In this document: positions 36,059 through 43,895 of the stretch, one piece after another
How the letters are laid out: each line of letters opens with the position of its first letter
Numbering within the stretch: the first letter of the stretch is position 1
DNA from: VAZQ01 sp036557665
Lineage (GTDB): Bacteria; Pseudomonadota; Alphaproteobacteria; Rhizobiales; Xanthobacteraceae
DNA length: 64,000 nucleotides
Direction of reading: 5' to 3'
Assembly: GCA_036557665.1 (NCBI GenBank)
Contig: DATBHG010000009.1
Coordinates: 124,001-188,000, forward strand
The notes under the pieces: model-generated
Told to the model about the DNA's origin: nothing
The model's database searches: none
The model's input: only the letters and a program-made list of their open reading frames with translations
Translations under genes and position numbers: made by a program

Positions 36059-37462
36059 TCAGTCCGGATCAACATCAACTGTTTGATCAAGTGCTCCAAT
36101 CAGCGCGTGAGCGCAGTCGGCCCACGTTCGTGGACGGTATGCCGCCCGCAGTCGCGTCTCTCGCGAGGCCAGATAACCGGGCTCAATGAGCGGCCGTTCG
36201 ATCTTTGCCAACGCATCATCTTCATTTGACGGATCGAAATAATCGACAAGGTCACCGCCCACTTCGGGGATCGATGTGCGGTTGGAAGCGACGCAGAGCT
36301 TTCCGTGCGCCAGGCTTTCCGCAATCGGCAATCCCCAGCCCTCGCAGAGACTCGGAAACACGGTGAACAAGCACGAATGATACGCTTGCTGCAATTCGGC
36401 ATCGGACAAGCCCGGCAGCAGAGTGATCTTTCCATTCAGATACTCGCTCGCCTCGAGATTTGCCAACAACCCGTCGACCAGCCAACCGATCTTCCCGGCG
36501 AAGACAAGGTTCGGTACGAGGTCAGCACCGTGCCGCTCCAACAATCGCTTCCATACTCGCACGAGCAGCCGATGGTTCTTCCTGATTTCAATGGTGGAAA
36601 CGAACAGGACATAGCGCACAGGGAGGATTGTCGCACTTGAGATTTCAGCCGTGGGCTGATTGGCCAAATCCGATCCCAGCTGAAGAGCCTCGACGCGAGA
36701 CAATCGCCACCCGGACTGCGCAGAAAAGTCGATAAGGGCAGACCGTGAATAGCGTGAATTGGTGAACACGATGTCCGCTACTGGTATCGCATCTCGAAGC
36801 CAATTGCGAAATTGAACAGTATGATGTGGCTCGACAAAAGATTCATATTTGATCGGAATGAGATCGTGAACCAAGATCGAGAATTTTATGCCGTAGCCCC
36901 GCTTCAGCTCGGCCATGTACTTCATGTAGTCGGGAATCCCCCAGCCGGCGCCCATTGATACGATGATATCGCCATCGCGCACGAGCTGCTCGAACCGGTT
37001 CTGCCGGAGCCATGTGTCGATGAGATCACGAGCCGCTGCCTTGAGGAGCGAAAAGAAGAAACGTGGGTGCCGTATGATCACCGGGATGGACCTGGGGAAT
37101 TCTCGCCAGAATATTGCCGGCTCCCAAAATGTCTTCCACGGAGCGGTACCGCCGAGCGGGTTCAAGTAGGCGGAACGGATTGCGTCGAAGCCGATCGAAT
37201 GGAGTCGTTTGCTGTAAACACTCAGCCGGCAAAATCTCACACGGCCGGAAGGACCGTAGAGTGCCTCGGCTGCTCGATAGATCTCGAATGAAACCCGCTG
37301 CACGCCGCTGGGATTGCGAAAATGGTCGAAATATCGGAGGAAATCCTCCACTTCGAACCAGATAACCGGGTTGCGAGTCCTACGAGCGCAATGATCTTTC
37401 TCTCCGCCGTCCTCCGCGCGGACTGCCGGGCGCCATAGAGTTGTTGTTGCGCTCTCCGTCAT
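36059..37462 (-). CDS. GT4-family glycosyltransferase
   Basis: A 467-residue GT-B glycosyltransferase of the GT4 (Glycos_transf_1) type. The acceptor domain covers the first ~270 residues, and the donor domain holds FVSTIEIRKNHRLLVRVW and the EX7E motif in SLCEGWGLPIAESLAHGK. It is visibly AT-richer than its neighbours and interrupts the hpn/mla gene set, so it may be a later arrival. No hydrophobic segments. Whether it modifies a hopanoid, lipopolysaccharide or exopolysaccharide is unclear. A 4-base overlap with a short upstream frame is discussed in the findings. Confidence 0.85.
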   Translation of the reverse strand: MTESATTTLWRPAVRAEDGGEKDHCARRTRNPVIWFEVEDFLRYFDHFRNPSGVQRVSFEIYRAAEALYGPSGRVRFCRLSVYSKRLHSIGFDAIRSAYLNPLGGTAPWKTFWEPAIFWREFPRSIPVIIRHPRFFFSLLKAAARDLIDTWLRQNRFEQLVRDGDIIVSMGAGWGIPDYMKYMAELKRGYGIKFSILVHDLIPIKYESFVEPHHTVQFRNWLRDAIPVADIVFTNSRYSRSALIDFSAQSGWRLSRVEALQLGSDLANQPTAEISSATILPVRYVLFVSTIEIRKNHRLLVRVWKRLLERHGADLVPNLVFAGKIGWLVDGLLANLEASEYLNGKITLLPGLSDAELQQAYHSCLFTVFPSLCEGWGLPIAESLAHGKLCVASNRTSIPEVGGDLVDYFDPSNEDDALAKIERPLIEPGYLASRETRLRAAYRPRTWADCAHALIGALDQTVDVDPD

Positions 37463-37832
37463 CGGCCGATTGGAGCGGTCACAGTCCTGACCAAGGTTGC
37501 AGCGATAAGGTATCCTGCGGCGCCGAAGCCGCTAACCGCATCTGCGAACCCTTTGAAACATGCACCGATCTCCTTTTCAGCCTTGGCCCTTTTGAAGCAC
37601 ACGCTTGCGCCGAAGGGGGCAAACCAAGGTAAAATTGTCGTAAAATAGGATCTGGCTTTCCTTACCGATATACCTGCGGCGCTCAACGCCCTGGAAAATG
37701 CCGGCAAAGCAATGACAATGTCGTGCGGATCTGTAGCTCGTTTGCCTCACTGCGCCGGCAACTGTACGATTGGGAGTATTGAGGAAGGCGCCAGACCGGC
37801 GCTGTAGACGCTTTAAGTCGGGGGCGTTTCCA
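37463..37832. other. 370-bp divergent region between the glycosyltransferase gene and hpnG
   Basis: A minus-strand frame (37459-37707) ends with a four-base overlap on the glycosyltransferase start and reads plausibly hydrophobic (GFGAAGYLIAATLV), but its only start is TTG and no ribosome-binding site is seen. Otherwise nothing was recognised. Promoters for both genes must lie here. Confidence 0.4.
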
Positions 37833-38576
37833 ATGTCAAGCACAACGGCGGCGGTCGTTGCCGTCACTTCGCTTCGGGCCGAGGCTCGCATCGCCTTGGG
37901 ACCGGGAGTATCGGTGATCTGCGGGCACGCCTCGCAGCTCGTTGCCCGTCTGCAAGCGGCTGTCGAACGGGGTGCATCAGGCATCATCAGTTTCGGGGTT
38001 GCCGGTGGGCTCGCACCCGATCTTGTTGCGGGAGACTGGGTTGTTGGATCGGGAGTGTGCACCGACTATGAGCGCTATCCGACAGACCGAGCATGGTCGT
38101 GTCGACTGCTCGATGCGATTCCCGGCTCTCACCATGCGGAAATTGTGGGGGTGGATGCGCCGATCGCGCATTCGTCGGAAAAGCTTCGATTACATACGCG
38201 GACAGGCGCAAAGGCCGTTGACATGGAATCTCATGTCGCAGCCAGGATTGCTGCTCTTCACCATATTCCCTTTGCCATTTGCCGCACGATTGTCGATCCG
38301 GAGGACAGGGATCTGCCTGCCGCCGCGGTTATCGAATTGCGTCGCGACGGAACGCCTGACGTGCTGGCAATTTTCCGCTCGGTTATACGCCAACCAGATC
38401 AACTTCCGGGTCTCATGCGCACCGCAATTGACGCATGGACCGCGCGGAAGGCCTTGCTCCGAGGCCGGCACTTGCTGGGAGCCGCACTTGGTTGTCCTTA
38501 TTTCGATGAGCGGGCGTGCGAGCCATCCCGCGTGGATGCTTTTGCCACGGCGCAGTTGCGGTCCGCGGGATCTTGA
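37833..38576 (+). CDS. hpnG: Hopanoid-associated phosphorylase HpnG
   Basis: A 247-residue nucleoside-phosphorylase-fold protein. HpnG converts adenosylhopane to ribosylhopane in making bacteriohopanetetrol. Visible are VAVTSLRAEARIAL, GIISFGVAGGLAPDLVAGDWVVGS, the base-contacting TGAKAVDMESHVAARIA, and ICRTIVDPEDR. The start at MSSTTAAV fits the family; the frame extends 21 codons upstream without support. Its 3' end overlaps the hpnL gene on the other strand by about 79 bp. Confidence 0.88.
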   Translation: MSSTTAAVVAVTSLRAEARIALGPGVSVICGHASQLVARLQAAVERGASGIISFGVAGGLAPDLVAGDWVVGSGVCTDYERYPTDRAWSCRLLDAIPGSHHAEIVGVDAPIAHSSEKLRLHTRTGAKAVDMESHVAARIAALHHIPFAICRTIVDPEDRDLPAAAVIELRRDGTPDVLAIFRSVIRQPDQLPGLMRTAIDAWTARKALLRGRHLLGAALGCPYFDERACEPSRVDAFATAQLRSAGS

Positions 38577-39610
38577 CTGCCGTGCGTTGGCGCGCTCCGG
38601 CGCAGCAGATGATGCCCTTCCATCCAGTGCCAGACAAACAGTCCCGGCAGACCCAAGGCCAGCTCGCGTACCCGTTTCGACAACGAGATCGCCAGTGCCG
38701 TCTCGGATGGCAATCCGAACACCGCGCCGAACAAGACAAAGCTGCCTTCGAGAGCTCCCAACGCCCCAGGAATCATGAACGTCGCCGCGCGAACGCCGGA
38801 AACAAGACTTTCCAGAATATATGCATCGACGACGCTCAGAGGCTGCCCCAAGGCTTGCATCACCAACCAGATTTCGCCCACGCTGGAAGCCCATCCGAAA
38901 AGTTGCAGAACCGTTGCGCCTAAGATGGGATGCCCGCTCCGGTAAGCAGCGACGACTGCATCATCGATCTCCGATGCGCCCGCCATCCACAGAGACAGCC
39001 ATTGTCGGGGCAGCAGCCGTCGCGTCAATTTCGCGGAGCCATGGAACAGGCCGCGATGCTGGAGCAGGACAAATGCCGCTACTGCCGCAAGTAACGTGCC
39101 GGTACCGATCAACACCCCCCACGCTACGAGCAGCACCCTGTGCTCAGTTGAACGCATCAGCAGCAAGGCCACTCCCGAGAGGACGAACATCAACTGAGTC
39201 GTCACGCCGAGGGTGACGTCCACGACCATGCTCGCCGCCGCCTGGATGCCAGGCACGCCGCGCAAGCGGACGAGGCGCACGCTTGCGATATCGCCGCCAA
39301 CGCCGGCTACCGGCAACAGCGAGTTGATGGAGTTGCGGATCCAACGTATCCAGATGATGTTGACGGCGTTCGGACGGGTCGCAGGAGGCAGAAGCTCGCG
39401 CCATGACAGAGCGCTGAAGGTCAAAGGTACGAGATGGTACAAGGTGATGGGGATCAGCCACCAGCCGATGACCAGCATGGCGTGCGCCACGTCCGCGGCG
39501 CCGCTCTTTGCGATCAGGTAAACGAGGAGCAAAAAGCCGCCAACAGCAGCAAGGATCAGCGAGGCGGACACGTGTCCATGTTCAAGATTGCGACGAATTT
39601 TGATCGGCAT
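38498..39610 (-). CDS. hpnL: HpnL-type flippase-like membrane protein
   Basis: A 370-residue protein of the lysylphosphatidylglycerol-synthase transmembrane (UPF0104) family; the HpnL subgroup is encoded with hopanoid genes. Six to eight hydrophobic segments are visible, with NSINSLLPVAGVGGDIASVRLVRLRG and TFMIPGALGALEGSFVLFGAVFGLP as family motifs. The last ~30 residues are polar and overlap the 3' end of hpnG, so they may be an accidental extension. Substrate unproven; a lipid-handling role is likely. Confidence 0.85.
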   Translation of the reverse strand: MPIKIRRNLEHGHVSASLILAAVGGFLLLVYLIAKSGAADVAHAMLVIGWWLIPITLYHLVPLTFSALSWRELLPPATRPNAVNIIWIRWIRNSINSLLPVAGVGGDIASVRLVRLRGVPGIQAAASMVVDVTLGVTTQLMFVLSGVALLLMRSTEHRVLLVAWGVLIGTGTLLAAVAAFVLLQHRGLFHGSAKLTRRLLPRQWLSLWMAGASEIDDAVVAAYRSGHPILGATVLQLFGWASSVGEIWLVMQALGQPLSVVDAYILESLVSGVRAATFMIPGALGALEGSFVLFGAVFGLPSETALAISLSKRVRELALGLPGLFVWHWMEGHHLLRRSAPTHGSQDPADRNCAVAKASTRDGSHARSSK

Positions 39611-39891
39611 TCGTCACCATCTATCACCAACTCCTGCTCACTCCAACATAGCGGGGTGGATTGGTTTAGCAGCAAATCGGCTGCGCCGATTGCATCGTAC
39701 CCCACCGTATCCGACTACAGATAGGTGACCGAGAGCTGGGGGTCGATCTCACCCGCCAACCCCTCTCGAAAGACTTGAAAGACCTATCATGCTGAGCAGC
39801 CCGCACTTCGATGAATTGGGTAGCAAGCCGCCGTTTGCTTTCCAGGGGCTCTCGATATTCGAGGATGCGGGCTGATTGATAGCAGTGGCCG

Positions 39892-40692
39892 TCATGCACC
39901 GCCTGCGGCGACCAGTGCCAGGACGCGCAGCGGACTACCCGAGCCCTGCTTGATCTTGAGCGGCGCCGCGATGATCACCGCGCCCTTGGGCGGCAGCACA
40001 TGCAAGTTGGTGAGACACTGCAGCCCGAACCGCCCCTTGCCGTGCATATAGAAGTGCGCGGGATAAGGCGGATTGAAATGTTGCCCCTGGCCGAAATCGG
40101 TGCCGATGGTCTCGGTGCCAAAGCCGCGCACGTCGCGTTCCTCGACGAACCACTTCACAACGGCGGGCTCGGGCCCCGGAGTATGCGCGCCGTCGTCGCG
40201 CAATCCGGCATAGTCGGTGTAAGTGCGTTGCGACCAGTCGGTGCGCAGCAGCACCCAGCTTCCGGCTTCGATCTTGCCGTGAGCCGCCTCCCATTGCTCG
40301 ACGAACGCAATCGTCAAGACGAAATCCGGATTGGCTGCGCACTGCCTGGTGCAGTCGATCACGGCCGCCGGCGCGATGAATCGCGCGACATCGATCGTGT
40401 CGACCGCATTGTTCGGCAGGTCCTTGCCGGAAATCCAGTGGATCGGCGCGTCGAAGTGCGTCCCCGTATGCTCGCCCAGACTGATGTTGTTCCAGTACCA
40501 GGCCGGCCCGCGCTCGTCGTAGCGCGAGATCTCTTCCATCCGGAACGGCGCGCATTGCCCGAGCTCCGGCGGCAGCGCAATGGTCGGGAACTCCTGGGCG
40601 AGCGTCTGGGTGAGGTCGATCACCTGGATGTCGCCATTGGCGATCGCGCGCGCGAAGGAGAGAAGATCAAATGCCATGGAGACTCCGTTCAT
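39892..40692 (-). CDS. Cyclase/kynurenine-formamidase-like metal-dependent hydrolase
   Basis: A 266-residue protein of the cyclase family (PF04199), which includes kynurenine formamidase and isatin hydrolase. The metal motif is HTGTHFDAPIHW (about residues 75-86), with a further His/Glu pair downstream in the family. The start at 40692 overlaps the DUF35-SDR stop (ATGA); an ATG five codons later (40677) has a better GGAG site. It is the last gene of a three-gene overlapping operon. The natural substrate is not known. Confidence 0.83.
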   Translation of the reverse strand: MNGVSMAFDLLSFARAIANGDIQVIDLTQTLAQEFPTIALPPELGQCAPFRMEEISRYDERGPAWYWNNISLGEHTGTHFDAPIHWISGKDLPNNAVDTIDVARFIAPAAVIDCTRQCAANPDFVLTIAFVEQWEAAHGKIEAGSWVLLRTDWSQRTYTDYAGLRDDGAHTPGPEPAVVKWFVEERDVRGFGTETIGTDFGQGQHFNPPYPAHFYMHGKGRFGLQCLTNLHVLPPKGAVIIAAPLKIKQGSGSPLRVLALVAAGGA

Positions 40693-41930
40693 GTGGCCAT
40701 TTCCCGCTCGAGCGCCTTCGGGTTGACCGCGAGACGTTGCCGGATGTCCTCGGCGACATCGCCCACGAACACGTCCTCGAGCCCCTGCCGGAGCGCGCGT
40801 ACCACCGCGTTGGCGAGAGCCGCCGGCGTCAGTTTTGGCGGCGGCACGGTTTGAAACCATTCGCTCTCGATCGGCCCGAAGAGGACATTGAGCACTTTCA
40901 CTCCTCCCGCCCGCAGCTCCGCGCGCATGCATTGCGCCGCCGACAGGCAAGCCGCCTCGGCCGCGGAATAGCTGCCATACGCCGGCCAGCTCGTCAGCGC
41001 ATGCACCGAGATCAGGTTGACGAAGGCCGTCGCCGAGCTCACGCCGTCCGCGCCGCGCAAACGAAGGATCGGACCGAACGCCTGGGCAAGGCGCATGAGG
41101 CCGAGATAGCGAACGTCGATCTGCTCGCGCGCGACCGTGAGCCCACGGCGATCCACCACCCCGCCGGCGCGAATGTGCTCCGCCGTATTGATCAGAATGT
41201 CGATACGGGAACCGTTCTGCTCGGCTTGCTCGGTCACGGATTCCGTATCGGTCACGTCCAGCGGCACGATCTCGACGCGCTCAATCTTGCGCAGCGCGTC
41301 GAGACCCGGAAACGGCTTCCATGGATCGGCGATGCCGACAAAAACGATGGAGGCGCCGGCATCGGCAATTGCTTTGGCGATGGCTTGGCCGGTGCTCGTG
41401 CGGCCGTCCGTAATGAGGACGCGGCGGAACTTCGGGTCGCAGGTCATCTCGCGCAGCTGCGGGTCGTCAGCCATGTTCTCCGTATCCTTTTCCGGCAGCG
41501 CCATGACGACGGCCGAGCCGCTCTTGTCGAGCTTGAGTTGGAGCCGCACGCGCGCGCCTTCGGCCGCATCGTCATGGAGATGCACAACCACGATCGGACC
41601 GACATCGAGCTTCACCGTCCCCACCCGCCACGGCGTGCGCTCGCGGAAATAGGGGTCAGTCGAGGTCCGCACCGTGGTTTCCGCGAGCAGCGTGCCGCGC
41701 CCATCCACATCCCGGAACGGCAGGCGCGCCGACAGGCATGCCGGACAGGCGTCGCGCGGGGGGTAAATGACGCAATCGCAGTCGAGACAGACCTGCAGGG
41801 CGAAACGTCCCTCCGCCGCGGCGGCGGTCAGTCCATGCGCGGTGCGGCTGCGCACGCCCGGCGGCGTCAGCGGCAGCCGCGTGCGTTTGAGCGGGTTCTT
41901 GCGTCTCGGTCGAGCAAGCGGTTTGGTCAC
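40689..41930 (-). CDS. Fusion of a DUF35 (zinc-ribbon + OB-fold) domain to a degenerate SDR domain
   Basis: A 413-residue fusion. An N-terminal rubredoxin-like zinc ribbon has Cys48, Cys51, Cys62 and Cys65 (CLDC...CPAC) and leads into an OB-fold as in DUF35 acyl-CoA-associated proteins. An SDR-like domain follows from about residue 165. Its glycine loop reads TDGRTSTGQAIA and its YxxxK site reads YSAAE, so the catalytic Lys is replaced by Glu. It starts with GTG overlapping the thiolase-like stop and ends on the cyclase start. DUF35 proteins usually bind thiolase-like partners, which fits the gene upstream. Confidence 0.88.
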   Translation of the reverse strand: MTKPLARPRRKNPLKRTRLPLTPPGVRSRTAHGLTAAAAEGRFALQVCLDCDCVIYPPRDACPACLSARLPFRDVDGRGTLLAETTVRTSTDPYFRERTPWRVGTVKLDVGPIVVVHLHDDAAEGARVRLQLKLDKSGSAVVMALPEKDTENMADDPQLREMTCDPKFRRVLITDGRTSTGQAIAKAIADAGASIVFVGIADPWKPFPGLDALRKIERVEIVPLDVTDTESVTEQAEQNGSRIDILINTAEHIRAGGVVDRRGLTVAREQIDVRYLGLMRLAQAFGPILRLRGADGVSSATAFVNLISVHALTSWPAYGSYSAAEAACLSAAQCMRAELRAGGVKVLNVLFGPIESEWFQTVPPPKLTPAALANAVVRALRQGLEDVFVGDVAEDIRQRLAVNPKALEREMAT

Positions 41931-43090
41931 GCCTCTCTCGCAAGGATGGCAGCGCAGGACGACAGCCCGCGATCGTAGTTGATCATACCGAATCCGGAAA
42001 CGACGCAGGCCTTCGCCTCGGGCACCTGCGAGCCGAGAGACTGCGCGATGAGCTGGCGCATGGCTTCGACCAGCCCGAGCAGGCCCCCGGCGGCGCCCGC
42101 CTGCCCGACCGAGAGCTGCCCGCCCGATGTGTTGTGCGGGAACGTGCCGTCGTTGGTGAGGGTGTGCGAGCGAACGAAGTCCGGCCCCTCGCCCTTGGAG
42201 CAAAAACCGAGATCCTCGAGCTGCATCATCGCTATGACGGGATAATCGTCGTACGTCTCGACGAAATCGACGTCCTTCGCCGCCAGTCCTGCCATCGCCC
42301 ACAACTCGTCGGTATCGAGCGCCCAGCCGCCGCGTATCTGCATCGGATCGTCCGGAAAGGCATTGTGTCGCTCGATCGTCGAGAGGATCCGAACGCCAGG
42401 CAGGTGCAGCGACTTGGCCGTATCCTCACGGCAGACGAGAAACGCCTCCGCGCCCGCACACGGCATCACACAGTCGAACAGATGCAGCGGGTCGGCGATG
42501 GGTCGCGCCGACATGTATTCATCGAGCGTGAGGCGCTTCTTCATCATCGCGTGCGGAATGGAGAGGGCGTTCTCGCGCTGCGCAATGCACATCTTGGCGA
42601 AGTCCTCCCGCTTGGCGCCGTATTTGTTCATGTAATTCCTGGTGATCAGTGCAAACGAGGCATTGGCACCGCCGGATCCATAGGGATAGACCGCGTCCTG
42701 CGCAAAACGGGAAAAGCTGGAAAGCGTCTTACGGAACGAGTCGATGTGATTTGTGTCGCCGGCGACGCAGGCCACGATCTCCGCATCACCGGCCTGCACG
42801 GCGCGCGCCGCGCGGCGCAAAGCCACGACACCGCTCGCGCCCCCGAAAGGAATATGATCGAGCCAGCGCGGGGACAGCCCGAAATGCTGCGTGAGCCCGA
42901 CCGCGGTATCCGGCGCGACGGTAAAGCTCGACACGGCAAGACCGTCGATATCCTTCACCCGCAATCGCGCGCGTTGTGTCAGCCCATGCAGCGCGCGCCC
43001 CAACCACCAGTGGGCGCTGTTGGTCGAGTACCGCCGATATGGAATGGTGACCGGGAGGCAGGCGACCACGCCTTGGTAAGACTTTCGCAT
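41927..43090 (-). CDS. Thiolase-like (SCP2/Ltp2-type) protein lacking the nucleophilic Cys
   Basis: A 387-residue thiolase-superfamily protein. Where thiolases carry the nucleophilic Cys, it reads IPFGGASGVVAL, so the Cys is absent. The C-terminal block is HNTSGGQLSVGQAGAAGG instead of GHPxGATG, and the end is GFGMINYDRGLSS. This matches Ltp2-like aldolases that work with DUF35 partners in steroid side-chain cleavage, rather than true thiolases. It is the first gene of the overlapping operon. An upstream in-frame ATG at 43120 is less favoured than MRKSYQG. Confidence 0.85.
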   Translation of the reverse strand: MRKSYQGVVACLPVTIPYRRYSTNSAHWWLGRALHGLTQRARLRVKDIDGLAVSSFTVAPDTAVGLTQHFGLSPRWLDHIPFGGASGVVALRRAARAVQAGDAEIVACVAGDTNHIDSFRKTLSSFSRFAQDAVYPYGSGGANASFALITRNYMNKYGAKREDFAKMCIAQRENALSIPHAMMKKRLTLDEYMSARPIADPLHLFDCVMPCAGAEAFLVCREDTAKSLHLPGVRILSTIERHNAFPDDPMQIRGGWALDTDELWAMAGLAAKDVDFVETYDDYPVIAMMQLEDLGFCSKGEGPDFVRSHTLTNDGTFPHNTSGGQLSVGQAGAAGGLLGLVEAMRQLIAQSLGSQVPEAKACVVSGFGMINYDRGLSSCAAILAREA

Positions 43091-43180
43091 CGTGCGCGAT
43101 CTCATGCGCTCAATAGCCACCGCAGCAAACGTCTGCTTATATGCTTATGCGCAGGCGGGTTCGATCGCCTGCAAACGCGC

Positions 43181-43210
43181 TCAAAGGCTTTAAGCTCAAA
43201 GGCTTTAAGC
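43181..43210. repeat. Perfect 15-bp tandem duplication upstream of the antitoxin gene
   Basis: TCAAAGGCTTTAAGC occurs twice head to tail at 43181-43195 and 43196-43210. It ends directly at the predicted -35 element of the toxin-antitoxin promoter, so it could be an operator or a replication slip. Confidence 0.85.
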
Positions 43211-43247
43211 TTGCTTGCACCTCATCTTTAGTTATAACAATCGTTAT
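43211..43247 (+). promoter_or_regulatory. Predicted sigma70-type promoter and palindromic operator of the AbrB-Doc module
   Basis: TTGCTT (43211-43216) and TATAAC (43233-43238) are 16 bases apart. The -10 element overlaps the inverted repeat ATAAC-AATC-GTTAT (43234-43247). AbrB-type antitoxins commonly repress their own promoter through such a site. Prediction by eye only. Confidence 0.5.
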
Positions 43248-43268
43248 TACACGACGATAGAGCTGGTT

Positions 43269-43496
43269 ATGGTCGCGCTCAAGCTGCGCAAGGTAGGCCA
43301 TTCCGTTGGAGTTCTTTTCCCACGGGATGTCCTCACAGCAATGAAAGTCAATGAAGGGGACACTCTGTACCTCACAGAAGCCCCTGGCGGGTACCGGCTG
43401 ACCCCCTACGATCCCGAGTTCGAGCAGCAGATGTCGATCGCGCGAGAGATTATGAATAGCGGCCGCAACATGCTGCGTGAACTTGCGGAGAAGTGA
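43269..43496 (+). CDS. AbrB/MazE-type antitoxin
   Basis: A 75-residue AbrB-fold DNA-binding antitoxin. The swapped-hairpin core is LKLRKVGHSVGVLFPRDVLTAMKVNEGDTLYL, with a C-terminal helical tail (EFEQQMSIAREIMNSGRNMLREL) that would neutralise the toxin. The start at MVALKLRK fits the family. It overlaps the doc frame by four bases (GTGA). The antitoxin is intact although its toxin is broken. Confidence 0.88.
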   Translation: MVALKLRKVGHSVGVLFPRDVLTAMKVNEGDTLYLTEAPGGYRLTPYDPEFEQQMSIAREIMNSGRNMLRELAEK

Positions 43497-43871
43497 AGCA
43501 CTGGGTTTCGCTCCTTGTCGTCCGGACTATCCATGAAGAGCAGATAGCCGAGCACGGCGGAGTTGACGGCGTCCACGATCCGGCGTTCTGGAATCGGCGC
43601 TTCACCGACCCCAAGATCCGGAAAGCTATGGATCGCCTGATCTGGCTGATCTCGCGGCCGCGTAGCCTTTGGGATTGCACGCAGCCACCCATTTCTCGAC
43701 GGGAACAAGCGCACTTCGGTAGTGGCGACACGATTGTTTCTGCAACTCAATGGGCATGATCTTGCTGTGGATGAAGCGGAGCGGGTCGAAGTTTGGGTTG
43801 CGCTGGGTGCGGGCGAGATAGCCGAGAATGCTTTGGCGCAGTGGTTGCGTCGACACATCGTCAAGCTGTAG
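43493..43871 (+). pseudogene. doc: Doc-family (Fic) toxin with two frameshifts
   Basis: The full Doc/Fic sequence is present but spread over three frames. Frame one, from GTG 43493, reads LLVVRTIHEEQIAEHGGVDG. After about 43588 the match continues in the next frame as LESALHRPQDPESYGSPDLADLAAA. A second shift near 43663 restores AFGIARSHPFLDGNKRTS, the Fic catalytic motif HPFxDGNKR, and the end DEAERVEVWVALGAG up to TAG 43871. Both changes look like single-base losses. Doc phosphorylates EF-Tu; this copy should be inactive unless the shifts are sequencing errors. Confidence 0.88.
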
Positions 43872-43895
43872 AGCATTTTGCAAATAGATCTTGCC

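Noticed and set aside
39789..39875. 28-codon frame reading LSSPHFDELGSKPPFAFQGL
   Set aside because: Very short, no clear ribosome-binding site, no family; may be chance or a gene fragment.
41931..42302. Upstream extension of the DUF35-SDR gene
   Set aside because: Arg-rich shadow of the thiolase-like gene; the GTG at 41930 overlaps the previous stop as in the rest of the operon.
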